20,607 nt of DNA from Apostichopus californicus (GCA_020650975.1 JAIPMN010023007.1:1-20607), one strand, 5' to 3'; positions 1 through 8,604 are shown, counted from the stretch's first letter. Numbers and translations are program-made. The notes: generated by a model from the sequence alone, not told the origin.

Positions 1-69
1 GTGGTCAAGTGACTTGACCACAACACTCTCTCTTCAGGTTACACAGTTATATCTTTATCTTGTTCTTAT

Positions 70-373
70 TTATTTCTCTATATTTTCTACGTCTTGAGCA
101 CTTGACGTATTCAAACCTTCTGCGGACATAAATTGAAATGTTGTACTAACTTCACCAAATCCGACTACACATAGGCAGTGGTTGCCGCCGGAATATATTG
201 CACAGATGCTTCTTTGACCTGGAGCCGGGGGATACCTCTGCCAGTTCCCTGCCACAGCCCTGGGGGAGGGTTGCAAGTTACAGCGGGAATCCAACTGTCC
301 GAGCTGACGGGATCGGTTGTCGCCAAAGCTGACCAGTTGGCCCGAGGATGCAATGTATGCTAGTGTGACGGCT
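70..373 (-). CDS. HERC-like exon 7: RCC1 repeat 7; lower boundary uncertain
   Basis: Acceptor TTCTCCCCAG gives R-AVTLAYIASSGQLVSFGDN, then RQLGQLDS, VAGNWQRYP and IYSGGNHCL, paralleling HERC3/4 (TLAFVPSSG, VKGNW, IFSGGDQ). The frame then stays open for another 34 residues to TAA at 72-70. That stop overlaps an AATAAA hexamer (74-69). A donor-like G|GTGAAG exists at 155-153, just past the propeller, where the HERC family carries on into its linker. The exon end is therefore either about 156 (spliced, gene continues) or 70 (terminal exon). Confidence 0.75.
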
Positions 374-3300
374 CTGGGGAGAACATGTTCAGGTAAAAGA
401 TGTGGTTTCATTCCACAGCGCCATCAGCATGCTCAGCAGATGGACAATCTTTTCAGTGACAATGTTCTTAAAGTTCCCAGTGGCTTATCACAAACTGGGA
501 TTTTGTTGAGGTTAGATGAGTGTGGGTGGGCAAATGGGAAAGTGGACAAATGTGAATTATGTATTATTTTGTATTTTTTAAGGTGTGGGTGGACAAATGG
601 GAATGTCAAACTACAGTATGTAGGTTGGAAGAAGGTGCCACACAATGATTCATTTGTATTTATTTTGTATTATTTTGTATTTTTTAAGGTTAGATGAGTG
701 TGGGTGGACAAATGGGCAATGTCAAACTACAGTATGTAGGTTGGAAGAAGGTACCACACAATCATTCATTTGTATATTATTTTGTATCAATGGTGGCCTT
801 GAGATATCTTGTGAGGGTGAGGGGGTTGGGGTGGAAGGGGATAGTTAGTTTTTGTGAGTGAGAGAGTGGATGGAGAAATTAGGGTTGGGAAAAAAGTAAA
901 ATGTATCCATGTATTTGATAACAGTCAAAATTTCTGACATTAAATTGAGATGTAAAAAGCATTTTGTATTCATATCACATACTTGCCACTGAGTTTCATG
1001 AAACAGCTCAGGGATATTCAGGAAAAGTGAGTAAGGAAAAGGCTGTTTTTTTTTAGATACTTCACATTTATCGTGGGAAAATTCTGACGCATAAACGTTA
1101 TATATCTCAGACTATGTACATGACACTGCATAATTGAACTTAATTTCAACATAATTGAACTTAATTTCAAACTCACAATTATAGCATGTAATTTAATGCA
1201 AAATATACCAAGTACCTGCCGCATGAAATCTGGGTGACTTCCTTGTCCATCAGATCAAAGACTTTCTTAGGTCGTAGCTCGTTAGACACCTGGCCGTGTC
1301 CTAGTTGACCGTCACAACCAAGGCCACAGGTAAACACGCCACCATCCTGGATCGACAAAACAGACAGACAGACATTCATACACACATTCAAAAGTCAAGC
1401 TTGTGTGTACTGTTTTTATAAGGAAGAGAAGTACCATAAAGTTAACAAGCTCACTCAGATGAACCGAGCTAACCTGACAAATTGACCTCATTTAACACAT
1501 GGTCATGCATAGGAGACAGTATGTTAGGTTGTGGCCACTAATATGTTTTTCTGATTGAGCATACGTTCTCACTTGGAAGAACGCTGCACCGTGTTTCAAC
1601 CCTGTAGTTCTCCAATTCAAACTTCATCTCTACAGACAGACAAATGCCTATTGTGTGAAACTTCAGAGCACATTATATTGTGTCCTACACAGCTTGGCTG
1701 CATCATGCTGTAACACACCCCATCCCCCCCCCCCCCCTCTAACCCTCTCCATCTTCCTAAATTTAGACATGATGCCTTAAATAAATCTTTGCCCTCCTCT
1801 TCTATTCTAGTTTTCAATGATAATTATTGTTGATCTTAGATGCAGGCTGCAGTCACTACAAGGGTCTCTACCCCCCCCCACCCCGCCCCCGCCTCTCGGA
1901 CCATTAGTATGGGGACTCAAGACTCTACACAATCATGACACTATTAAAGATGACAGCAGGCCTAACAGATACACTTGTTTCGAATGTGTCCCAATTTTGG
2001 ACGTGCCAAAGATATATCGATACTACATGGCTGGGGTAAGAATGCCACTACCTGAACACCCCAATGGAAAGTAAAGTTCTAAAACTGAAACTCTAGTCAC
2101 AGATACTCACAGAGGTTAACATCACAGTATGGTTTTATAGAGTTACAGATACTCACAGAGGTTAACATCACAGTATGGTTTTATAGAGTTACAGATACTC
2201 ACAGAGGTTAACATCACAGAATGGTTTTGTCCACAGCTGATGTATTGCACACCTTGAGTTCTCATCCCTTTCAGTAAGAAAGGGAAAGATTTCTCTACGT
2301 AGACAAGAAAAACACCAAAACAAAGGATTATCTTCAGTGATATACCATGTTAAAAAAAAGGCCCAGCACTCTTGAGAAGCAGGGGCAAACCTTTTAATGG
2401 TTGTCCAGTCCTCTGAGGCAACCAATTTTTCTGTTTTGGGACCACCAAACATCAGCTTTATATGTCATCAGCCAGAAATGAAATTGAAATTCAGGTTTAC
2501 ATTTTAATCAATAACCCCAAATAGGTCAAATGATATGGAGTCATCCTCCATCATATTAGATAATAATGATCCATAATAATTGCTTTTTATATAGCGCTTT
2601 ATACCAGCGATAGGTCTCAAAGTGCTTTACAGACGTTATATTACCCCTGGTCAATGATAACCTGTCCCAGAGACAATCCCTCCAGTCGGCAGCAGTTATA
2701 TACTGCGCCCAATGACAAGTTACCTCACAGGTACCCATTTAACCCCTGGGTGAAGAGAGGCAAGTGAGATAAAGCATCTTGCCCAAGGACCCGACGTAAT
2801 GCACTAGGTAGGAGTCGAACCAGCAATCCTTGGATTACGAGTCCAACGCTTAAGCCAATTGGCCACCACGGTCTCACCAGAGATACTAAAAGACAACAAC
2901 AATTAGTGGTAGGCATATGATCCCACCCAAAGTGTTACTGGGCCCAAAGCCTGGTGTTCTATTCACCAAACTTACACATCGGTCATTCTTTGTTATTTTT
3001 TGCTACATTCTTCCCCAACACCGAATCTGACTATTCGGACGAGCAAACAGATCGAGACTGGGCTGTCCCGTGGTAGATCCAGCAAAAACCCTTGAAATTT
3101 TCCACGGAAGTCTTAGAAACATCATGAGTATTAGTGGAAGTAGAATCAGTATGAGTACCCATACAAGTACAAGGCTTTAAAGCGTGTGTACAAGCACTCA
3201 ATCTCCCACTGTAGAAAACTATACCACATTTCCACAATGACCGACTATGAACTACGGGTAGAGATCCTTGAGTGTCGGTACAGGGACCAGCAACTATGTT

Positions 3301-6300
3301 GTAAGTATTATGACTCAGTACCATGTGAATTATCAGTCTGTTTTGCAACTACTTGAAGAATATTATTAAAAACAGTCTGAAATCTAAGATTGACTGTGGA
3401 GACAAGGTTATCATCAAACTAATATGTTACAGGATGGGGCATTCGATATTATCTTATTGATTAATAACATAACAACTGGTGTGGGTATGTAAAAGAAACT
3501 TTATTATTCTCTTGGAACTACGGACACACGAAAACTTATAATTCCGCCTGCACATGTAACTTTCTTTTAATACAAGGTGACAAAGAACATCAACTTACTA
3601 CCATCGCAGTCGCCGAGCCCAAGTTGGCCGTAACTATTTTTACCCCATGCGAACATGGTACCCGAGCGGGTCAGCGCGATGCAGTGGTAACCGCCGGAGA
3701 CGACCTGGACGATGGGCAACGTGCTGAGACTAATCACCTCCCCTGGTTTCCCACGGAAGGTGGGTGAATTGCCGACCCCGAGCTGACCGTGGGTGTTGTC
3801 ACCCCAAGTGAATATTCTACCGTCTGAAAACACAAAAGATGAAGAAGTTTGAAACTTGGACGATAGTGAGCCTTACGATGAGAGTTGATAAGAGAAAGAT
3901 CCATTGAGCATTATGTCTGTGTAGGTTGCAAACGGGTTGTCCAATACCTTACCCCACCCCCCCCCATATCATGAAGGGCCTAGTCTGCATTTAAACAAGT
4001 CTTTAACAGACTGTAATGAAACATTCTCATTTGACCATTCAAGATGCAACTGTTTTTTTCAAATTGCATTAAAAACAAAAAGCCTGAATGCTTTCTTTTG
4101 ATTCCACAACAGTTTTAAAGTTCACATCTTTGCCACCATGTTAACATTTGGCAAAAAAAGCAAACATTTTTTTTTATTAAATAGAGTGTCTCCATGGGAT
4201 GTACCAAGTATGGTAGGAAAATAAGGCAATTTTCAATTCAATAAAAAATTTTAAGAAAATTTTAAAAACAAGGCAATTTTTCGATCCAATACTTCTTTCT
4301 CAAAATTTCTTGATAGGAATCTCCTCGGTACTTTGCTAATCTTCATGTCTTTAATTTCTCATACATTGATTTCTTTATTCTGGAATCTCCAAGCATTTTT
4401 TCTCTTCTTTTTGTAACCTGTTTGTAACTTGTATTTTTGGTAAACCAGTAGAAAAATTGGAATTTACTGGTGAAATCATGACTACCTACTTTTTGGTTTT
4501 GAGGTCATCTGTATTATACTATACTGTGTAAGACAGAGACTGATGTGACCTCCCTCTGAGATCACCTTCTGGAAGTTTCCGTAGCATGCAATAAGACAGT
4601 AACTACAGTTACGACGCTTTAGCAAACACGATTGTGGGAGAAGCCCGCAAACTGCTTATGGATTACAACGTTCACATCGGGTGGTGCCATTTCAACATTT
4701 TAACTCAAATTTGGAATCTTTTCTATTTAGAAAGTCATTTCAGATGGGTAAACTGTAGATTGCTCTTGGATGAAAGACCCACATTACTATGACCCGGCCG
4801 GGAATCGAACCCCGAACCTCCCGATTGCTAAGCCTGATTGATTCAAATGCCACCGCCTTTATCAACTCGGCCACAGCACCGGTATCCAATTATAATTGCA
4901 CCTAATTGCATACCATCTGTTATTTATTGCATCATATTGCATACCAGTGTGTTTCACTAAAAGTACTAAAGAGACTTCATTTATATCAAAACATTAATAT
5001 TAGAGTTATTGAATTTTGACTTTTCTAGCCTTTACAGAGAACCCAACAAATAAGGAAGATGTCTTTAAAGTCCCACACAGGCTCATTTGAAACCCTATCT
5101 CGGTTATAATCTTGGAAGAAAGCTGCCAGTATCAATATAGTCTCTAGGTCGCTTTTTTGGCAAAGTGCGTGTCACCATGGTTAAACTGTCTGCCTGCACA
5201 AGTCAATGAGAGATACTGTACAAGAGATATTGTTTGTAAATTATCGTTAATACCTTTCGTCAACAGAGCTGAGTGCATATCTCCACAGGACACCTGCACT
5301 ACACTGTAAGAGTTCAAGGTTCGAAGCATTCTGTGAAATGGACAAGACGGAAATAAGAATGATGACTTACGATTTATGAAAAAATCAATTCTTCAAAAAG
5401 AATGTTAAAATCAAGCTAAAGATTTACTCAAGATACAAAAATTCCTTAAATTAAAGGTATGACGTGTGCATAAAGATTTGATCGTCTCTTCATTCTTGTT
5501 AAGGTTCATCTGATGTTAAAATTACTGACAGTGCTGTGAATTCCTGTTGTTTACAGGGGTGGGGTAAAGATGGGGAAGAGGGAAAAGCAGAAGAAGAAGA
5601 AGAAGACGGGGAAAAAAGAGGGGAAGTGATGAGGAGGGGAGAACTGACCATTTATTACCCCTCTTCCCAAGGTGTGCAGAATTTCAAAAGAAATTATCTT
5701 GGACAGGTTTGAATGTTAATAAAATAAAACTGTTAGCAAACTGCTTATCCACAAGAGAGCCTGTGTAATAGAATGTGTAAAAGTAACTTGTTCTGACATT
5801 TCGATCCTAGCAGGATCTTCTTCAGAGGCTGAATGACAAGGTTTGAATGTACACAGACTTTAATATTCAGTTCTGGCGTTGGACAGCCTTCAAAAGTCAC
5901 ACCCAGACAAAATGTCAGTTGAGTGGTTGTAAATCAATTGCTTAGGACAGTACACTCCTTTCAACAACTTATGAGAACATAATTTATTTTTCTTCTACTG
6001 TACCTTGGTTTCCTTTTGTCTGCAGTGCCATTCTGATCCAACCCGCATTGTCCCTTATTGTCCTGGCCCCAGCCCAAAACCTTTCCTTTTTCTGTCACCG
6101 CTAGATTGTGTGACAAGCCGCACGAGACCTGACAGATGAAGAAGGTCTCGAGGGCTGTGATTTGTTCTAAAATGAAAAGGAACAGAAAAAGTCATTTCAA
6201 ATCATTTTGGTAAATTTGTTATCATCTCATTAAACCAACAGATTCTCTGATGTAATTTCCAGCATTATGTAAAGTATCTAAATACTTCCAAACACAGCAT

Positions 6301-7033
6301 AACAAACTCAAGCAATAGAGTCTGATCCAGGATTTTCAAATGGAGGGGATGTATGGCCCTGTGGTTTTGAAGTAGATACCATATCAGGGTGAATGGGGGG
6401 GGGGGGCGAGGGGAGGGGGAAGGGGGTCCTCTCCCAGAAACTAAAATGACATTTTAGACATGAATGGGTGAATTCTGAGGCCCCTTTTATAGAGTATAAA
6501 TTAGGTATTTAATTAAGTGTCTAGGCAAGTGGGTGATAATAACTACTTTTCATTATTTTAATAATATTCTACTACTCTAAGGTACTGCGTGGTAATTACA
6601 GTTTATTTGTAGGACACAATCATCCTCTAGGTACACAGTAATGTACAGGGGTTTCATGCTGTGGTCATTATCTTAGCCCTTTGTGGTTACCGTAGACTTT
6701 ATAGACACAGTAGCAAAGAAAGTGATGATGTTGTGAGGAGACAGGTGCAGTAAGTGGGGAAGGAAGGGGAGGCAACAGCAGTAATTTCTTTGCACATATA
6801 CCTGGTTGTTGACTATGACGATCCTGCCCAAGTTGCCCCTTATCATTAGCGCCACATGAGTACACACTGCCATCTTTCAACACAAAGACCGTGTGGCAGC
6901 TGCCGCAGCTGACGTCCGCAATGTCCTTCCCGTTCAGAGACTGGACGGTTTGTGGTGTGGCGATGACCTCTGTCCCGCGACCGTTCATACCAAGTTGTCC
7001 ATGCCTGGTCTCACCCCAACCGACAACTTCCAT
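70..7033 (-). CDS. HERC3/4-like: HERC-type RCC1 beta-propeller protein, seven exons, left end uncertain
   Basis: I joined seven minus-strand exons: 7033-6802, 6166-6004, 5330-5254, 3823-3602, 2294-2203, 1346-1216 and 373 downward. Every junction has AG/GT borders and compatible phase. The product has seven RCC1 repeats, each with a blade core such as WGxxxxGQLG and a (V/I)SCGxxH-type strand. It begins directly with MEVVGWGE, like the short N-termini of small HERC proteins, and its seventh blade ends in IYSGGNHCL, matching the conserved IFSGGDQ of HERC3/4. In that family the propeller is the N-terminal half of an approximately 1,050-residue cytosolic E3 ubiquitin ligase with a C-terminal HECT domain. 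No HECT is present here. Either the gene continues left of the window, or it ends at the in-frame TAA at 72-70 as a 406-residue RCC1-only protein. HERC assignment is by similarity; the paralogue cannot be settled. Confidence 0.85.
508..787. repeat. Imperfect direct repeats (about 100 bp, two full copies and one partial) in a HERC-like intron
   Basis: Segments starting near 581 and 687 share GTGGGTGGACAAATGGG, then CTACAGTATGTAGGTTGGAAG and a (T)ATTTTGTAT tail. A shortened copy starts at 508 and lacks the middle. Copies differ by a few substitutions and a small indel, so the duplication is local and fairly young. Confidence 0.8.
1130..1170. repeat. 21-bp direct repeat, two copies
   Basis: AATTGAACTTAATTTCAA occurs twice with a 21-base period, just downstream of HERC-like exon 6 in transcription order. 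It is intronic with no evident role. Confidence 0.7.
1216..1346 (-). CDS. HERC-like exon 6: RCC1 repeat 6
   Basis: After acceptor CGATCCAG the exon reads DGGVFTCGLGCDGQLGHG, then RPKKVFDLMDKEVTQISCGR, and ends at the donor GGCAG|GTACTT. This parallels GGVFTFGAGSCGQLGH and VLELMGSEVTQIACGR of HERC3 almost residue for residue, and is the strongest single support for HERC family membership. It is 131 bp, phase 0 in and phase 2 out. Confidence 0.88.
2099..2229. repeat. 46-bp tandem triplication covering a splice donor
   Basis: Units run 2099-2144, 2145-2190 and 2191-2229 (partial). The first two are identical and the third differs by one substitution before it diverges. On the minus strand each copy contains GTTAACCTCT|GTGAGT, the 3' end and donor of HERC-like exon 5. 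Confidence 0.9.
2203..2294 (-). CDS. HERC-like exon 5: RCC1 repeat 5 C-terminal part
   Basis: The exon is hidden because a longer ORF in another frame overlaps it. In the phase demanded by exon 4 the 92 bp read KSFPFLLKGMRTQG, then VQYISCGQNHSVMLTS, matching the HERC3 segment VKLLRTQKVVYISCGEEH. The acceptor TTTTTCTTGTCTACGTAG has a strong pyrimidine tract. The donor is TCT|GTGAGT. The last 27 bases of the exon and its donor lie in the first transcribed copy of a 46-bp triplication (2099-2229). Only this first donor keeps the frame with exon 6. Confidence 0.85.
2571..2876 (-). mobile_element. tRNA-derived SINE (tRNA-Thr-like head)
   Basis: Read on the minus strand, the element starts near 2876 with GAGACCGTGGTGGCC, a box A-like stretch, an anticodon arm TTGGA-CTCGTAA-TCCAA (anticodon CGT) and box B GGTTCGACTCC. 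Its body contains ACCCAGGGG and GGGTACCTG, a layout common in marine invertebrate SINEs. It ends in AAGCGCTATATAAAAAGC with an ATT-rich tail. That tail resembles the 3' end of the LINE at 10917-10994. I see no clear target duplication, and the head is too decayed to be a functional tRNA. It lies in the intron between HERC-like exons 4 and 5. Confidence 0.8.
3602..3823 (-). CDS. HERC-like exon 4: RCC1 repeats 4-5
   Basis: Acceptor TTTTCAG is followed by ACGGTAGAATATTC, giving D-GRIFTWGDNTHGQLGVGN, then VVSGGYHCIALTRSG and MFAWGKNSYGQLGLGD. Two donors three bases apart fit the same phase. GATG|GTAGTA (exon to 3602) gives a product exactly as long as HERC3 across this junction. GGTA|GTAAGT (exon to 3599) has the better consensus and adds one residue. 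Both could be used, as in tandem GTN-GTN donors. The exon is GC-richer than its flanks. Confidence 0.87.
4792..4882 (-). mobile_element. tRNA-Ser-like SINE head
   Basis: The minus strand reads GCTGTGGCCGAGTTGATAAA, GGCGGTGGCATTTGAATC, a long variable-arm region and GGTTCGATTCC. This is the order of a class II tRNA of tRNA-Ser(TGA) type. The anticodon stem and T stem are imperfect, so it is a SINE or tRNA pseudogene rather than a working tRNA. The body probably continues to lower coordinates (about 4550-4790), but its end is not defined. Confidence 0.65.
5254..5330 (-). CDS. HERC-like exon 3: RCC1 repeat 3 C-terminal part
   Basis: This short 77-bp exon is bordered by TTTCACAG and AAAG|GTATTA. 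It supplies R-MLRTLNSYSVVQVSCGDM and HSALLTK, matching the PRLIQKLNQQTILQVSCG segment of HERC3. Phases agree with both neighbours: one base in front and one base behind. The following intron (3824-5253) contains a tRNA-derived SINE. Confidence 0.82.
5555..5643. repeat. Polypurine tract with AAG microsatellite
   Basis: About 89 bases are almost entirely A/G with a short (GAA)n core, in the intron between HERC-like exons 2 and 3. On the transcribed (minus) strand this is a long polypyrimidine run. Purine-pyrimidine mirror tracts of this kind can form triplex DNA. Confidence 0.75.
6004..6166 (-). CDS. HERC-like exon 2: RCC1 repeats 2-3
   Basis: The 163-bp exon is flanked by TTTTAG and by AG|GTACAG. 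Joined to exon 1 it reads PEQITALETFFICQVSCG, which lines up with PEQIGALADQ of HERC3. It continues to LSHNLAVTEKGKVLGWGQDN and GQCGLDQNG. The exon starts with two bases and ends with two bases of split codons. It carries no long ORF of its own starting with ATG, so it is recognised by repeat pattern and splice phase. Confidence 0.85.
6395..6426. repeat. G-rich homopolymer-like tract
   Basis: An uninterrupted G12 is followed by CGAGGGGAGGGGGAAGGGGG. It contains at least four G-runs and so fits a G-quadruplex motif on the plus strand; in the HERC-like pre-mRNA it appears as C-runs. Confidence 0.7.
6802..7033 (-). CDS. HERC-like exon 1: start codon, RCC1 repeat 1 and start of repeat 2
   Basis: It encodes residues 1-77 plus one base. 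ATG at 7033-7031 is preferred because MEVVGWGETRHGQLG begins at the first blade strand, as in HERC3/4. A TTG two codons upstream is not a plausible start. Repeat 1 closes with VSCGSCHTVFVLKDG and repeat 2 opens with VYSCGANDKGQLGQ. The donor after CAACAACCAG is GTATAT. Upstream is an AG acceptor-like site at 7078-7077, followed immediately by a four-codon upstream ORF (7076-7065), so a non-coding 5' exon may exist. Confidence 0.85.
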
Positions 7034-7430
7034 ATTCAAGAAAGGTGAGGTATTTCTTTGGCTTTCAAAATTTCATCTGCGATGAAAAGAATCTATAACA
7101 AAGAGAAAGAGGAAGTTGTATTTATAAAAGCGACTATACAAGCAAAACACACCGACTGAAAGCCTCTTTTTCAACGATGAACTGGTTATAACAGTTTGTT
7201 TGTTTAATTTGTCATTAAAATTGATCATATCGAAACCAAAACAGGATGTACAGGTTTGTATATTAATACAAAGCAAATTTGTTCTCTCCTAAATTTCTGG
7301 GAAGGTTTTATAGTTACAGAACAACCTATTAATTTTAAAACTTTTTAAAGGGCAACATGCATATATAGACAGTATTTACGGTTTGCTAAATTCCAATCAT
7401 GGATCTCCTGTGGGTTCTAATAGTTCTTTT
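7034..7430. other. Region upstream of the HERC-like start; no gene seen
   Basis: It should hold the HERC-like 5' UTR and possibly the promoter. I see only the short uORF (7076-7065, minus) and the acceptor-like site before it. No TATA box at a convincing distance, CpG cluster or coding exon is evident. Confidence 0.4.
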
Positions 7431-7500
7431 CTGAAATGAATTGAAACTCTGGATAGTCAAGCAGTTCTGCTTGACTAGCCAGAGTAATTTCATTTCGTTA
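7431..7500. repeat. Long imperfect hairpin (arms about 34 nt)
   Basis: Two arms meet at TT (7465-7466). The inner 17 bp pair almost perfectly (GGATAGTCAAGCAG with CTGCTTGACTAGCC). The outer part pairs with small bulges through GAAATGAA and TTTCATTTC. A 70-nt hairpin could be a palindromic MITE remnant or a small-RNA precursor. Confidence 0.7.
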
Positions 7501-7592
7501 CTTGATTTTCATATCATTGAAAAATATTTTTAAAAAAATCCCCAAATCATTGCAGAGCGGCTGATTGCAAAATAAAAATATATATGTTAGAT

Positions 7593-7665
7593 CAGGGGTT
7601 GGGCAACCTTTTTCAATGGATGGGCCAGATATAAGGAGTGAAAAATCGACTGGGCCGCACCTAAC
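7593..7665 (+). mobile_element. Terminus of an old hAT-like DNA transposon
   Basis: CAGGGGTTGGGCAACCTTTT, followed by GGGCCAGAT and TGGGCCGCAC, is the characteristic opening of a widespread hAT (Charlie-like) non-autonomous family. No matching inverted end is visible downstream, so this is a one-ended fragment or a badly decayed copy. Confidence 0.6.
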
Positions 7666-7894
7666 CAACGACCTGCTGTTGATTTCAAACCTTTGATTCC
7701 GAGGTCTTTCAAGCAATAGGAATGTGTACTTAATCTGTATCTACAACAACATAATGTCAATACAGTACTGTTGATAATTAATGGTGATAATAGTCCTACC
7801 TGACAGCATCAATAAGTGCCGATAAATTCTAAGCAGCTAGCTCATTTTTTGTGATGATGTATAATAGATTGATTTTTTTCATTTTTCTTAAGAC

Positions 7895-7980
7895 ATCTCA
7901 CTGGCCGCCAAAAAATCACGGGCCCAAAAATCGCAGGCCAAAATCACGGGCCAAAAGACCGTCAAAAAAATCGCCAAAAA
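7895..7980. repeat. Degenerate short repeats (AAAATCACGGGCC type)
   Basis: Variants of AAAATCRCGGGCC recur three or four times at irregular spacing, giving a lysine/arginine-rich but meaningless open frame. It looks like a decayed minisatellite. Confidence 0.45.
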
Positions 7981-8604
7981 AGTGGGAAGGGGTTGGGTTA
8001 ATATTACTTGGCTGTCTCACTTTCGTTCGTAACTTTCTCTGTCTCGTTCTGGAAGTGATCTACTTACAAGTGAAGCCCAAAAGGGTTTTTCAGTTCACAT
8101 TCTTTCACTTTCCCTTTTACAATACTTATTCTTCAGAAGTGTTTGTTCAATGTATAAATGTGAGAACAAATGAATGAAATAATCCGAACTGAAATCGCAT
8201 TGTCAAAGACGTCATGCCAAGAGATAATATATAGATAATTATCATGGGTGTCCCTAAGTCCTAAAAACACTTTCAGCAATTACCATACATCCTTCCGGAG
8301 AGCTTTTAGGCAAATTACTACAAATGGCCTTGATACTACATTAAGAATATTTGCTACCGATAGTTTTGTGCATTATTTAAGTCTGCATAATAACGTTTAA
8401 ACAAGTACCATACCAGAGCTCCACGGTATGCATTAACAAATGATTGCTGATGCAACATTAGTGCTGCATACTAATATTCTGTGTGCTGTACACTAAGAAT
8501 TAAGAACTTCTAAATATTCAGTCAGTTCTGGGGGGAACTCTTGTGAGAAGTTTACCCGAAGAATATCTTGTCAGAAAATTTCCTGTTTGCTATGGGTCAC
8601 AAAC

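Noticed and set aside
317-697. Plus-strand 126-codon frame
   Set aside because: It runs antisense through HERC-like exon 7 and into the local intronic repeat; the repeats explain its length.
2189-2452. Minus-strand 87-codon frame with Cys/Trp-rich segments that looked like a transposase zinc finger
   Set aside because: The overlapping frame matches an RCC1 exon with correct splice phases, so this frame is a shadow plus intron sequence.
2811-2876. tRNA-Thr gene
   Set aside because: The cloverleaf is decayed and is fused to a SINE body with a LINE-like tail; it is a SINE head, not a tRNA gene.
3031-3348. Minus-strand 105-codon frame, rich in Cys, Ser and Thr
   Set aside because: It lies in an intron of the HERC-like gene, has no domain or splice support, and has short direct-repeat-like composition.
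7851-8177. Plus-strand 108-codon frame with a Lys/Arg-rich start
   Set aside because: The basic stretch comes from degenerate AAAATCACGGGCC repeats; the rest is unrelated low-complexity sequence.
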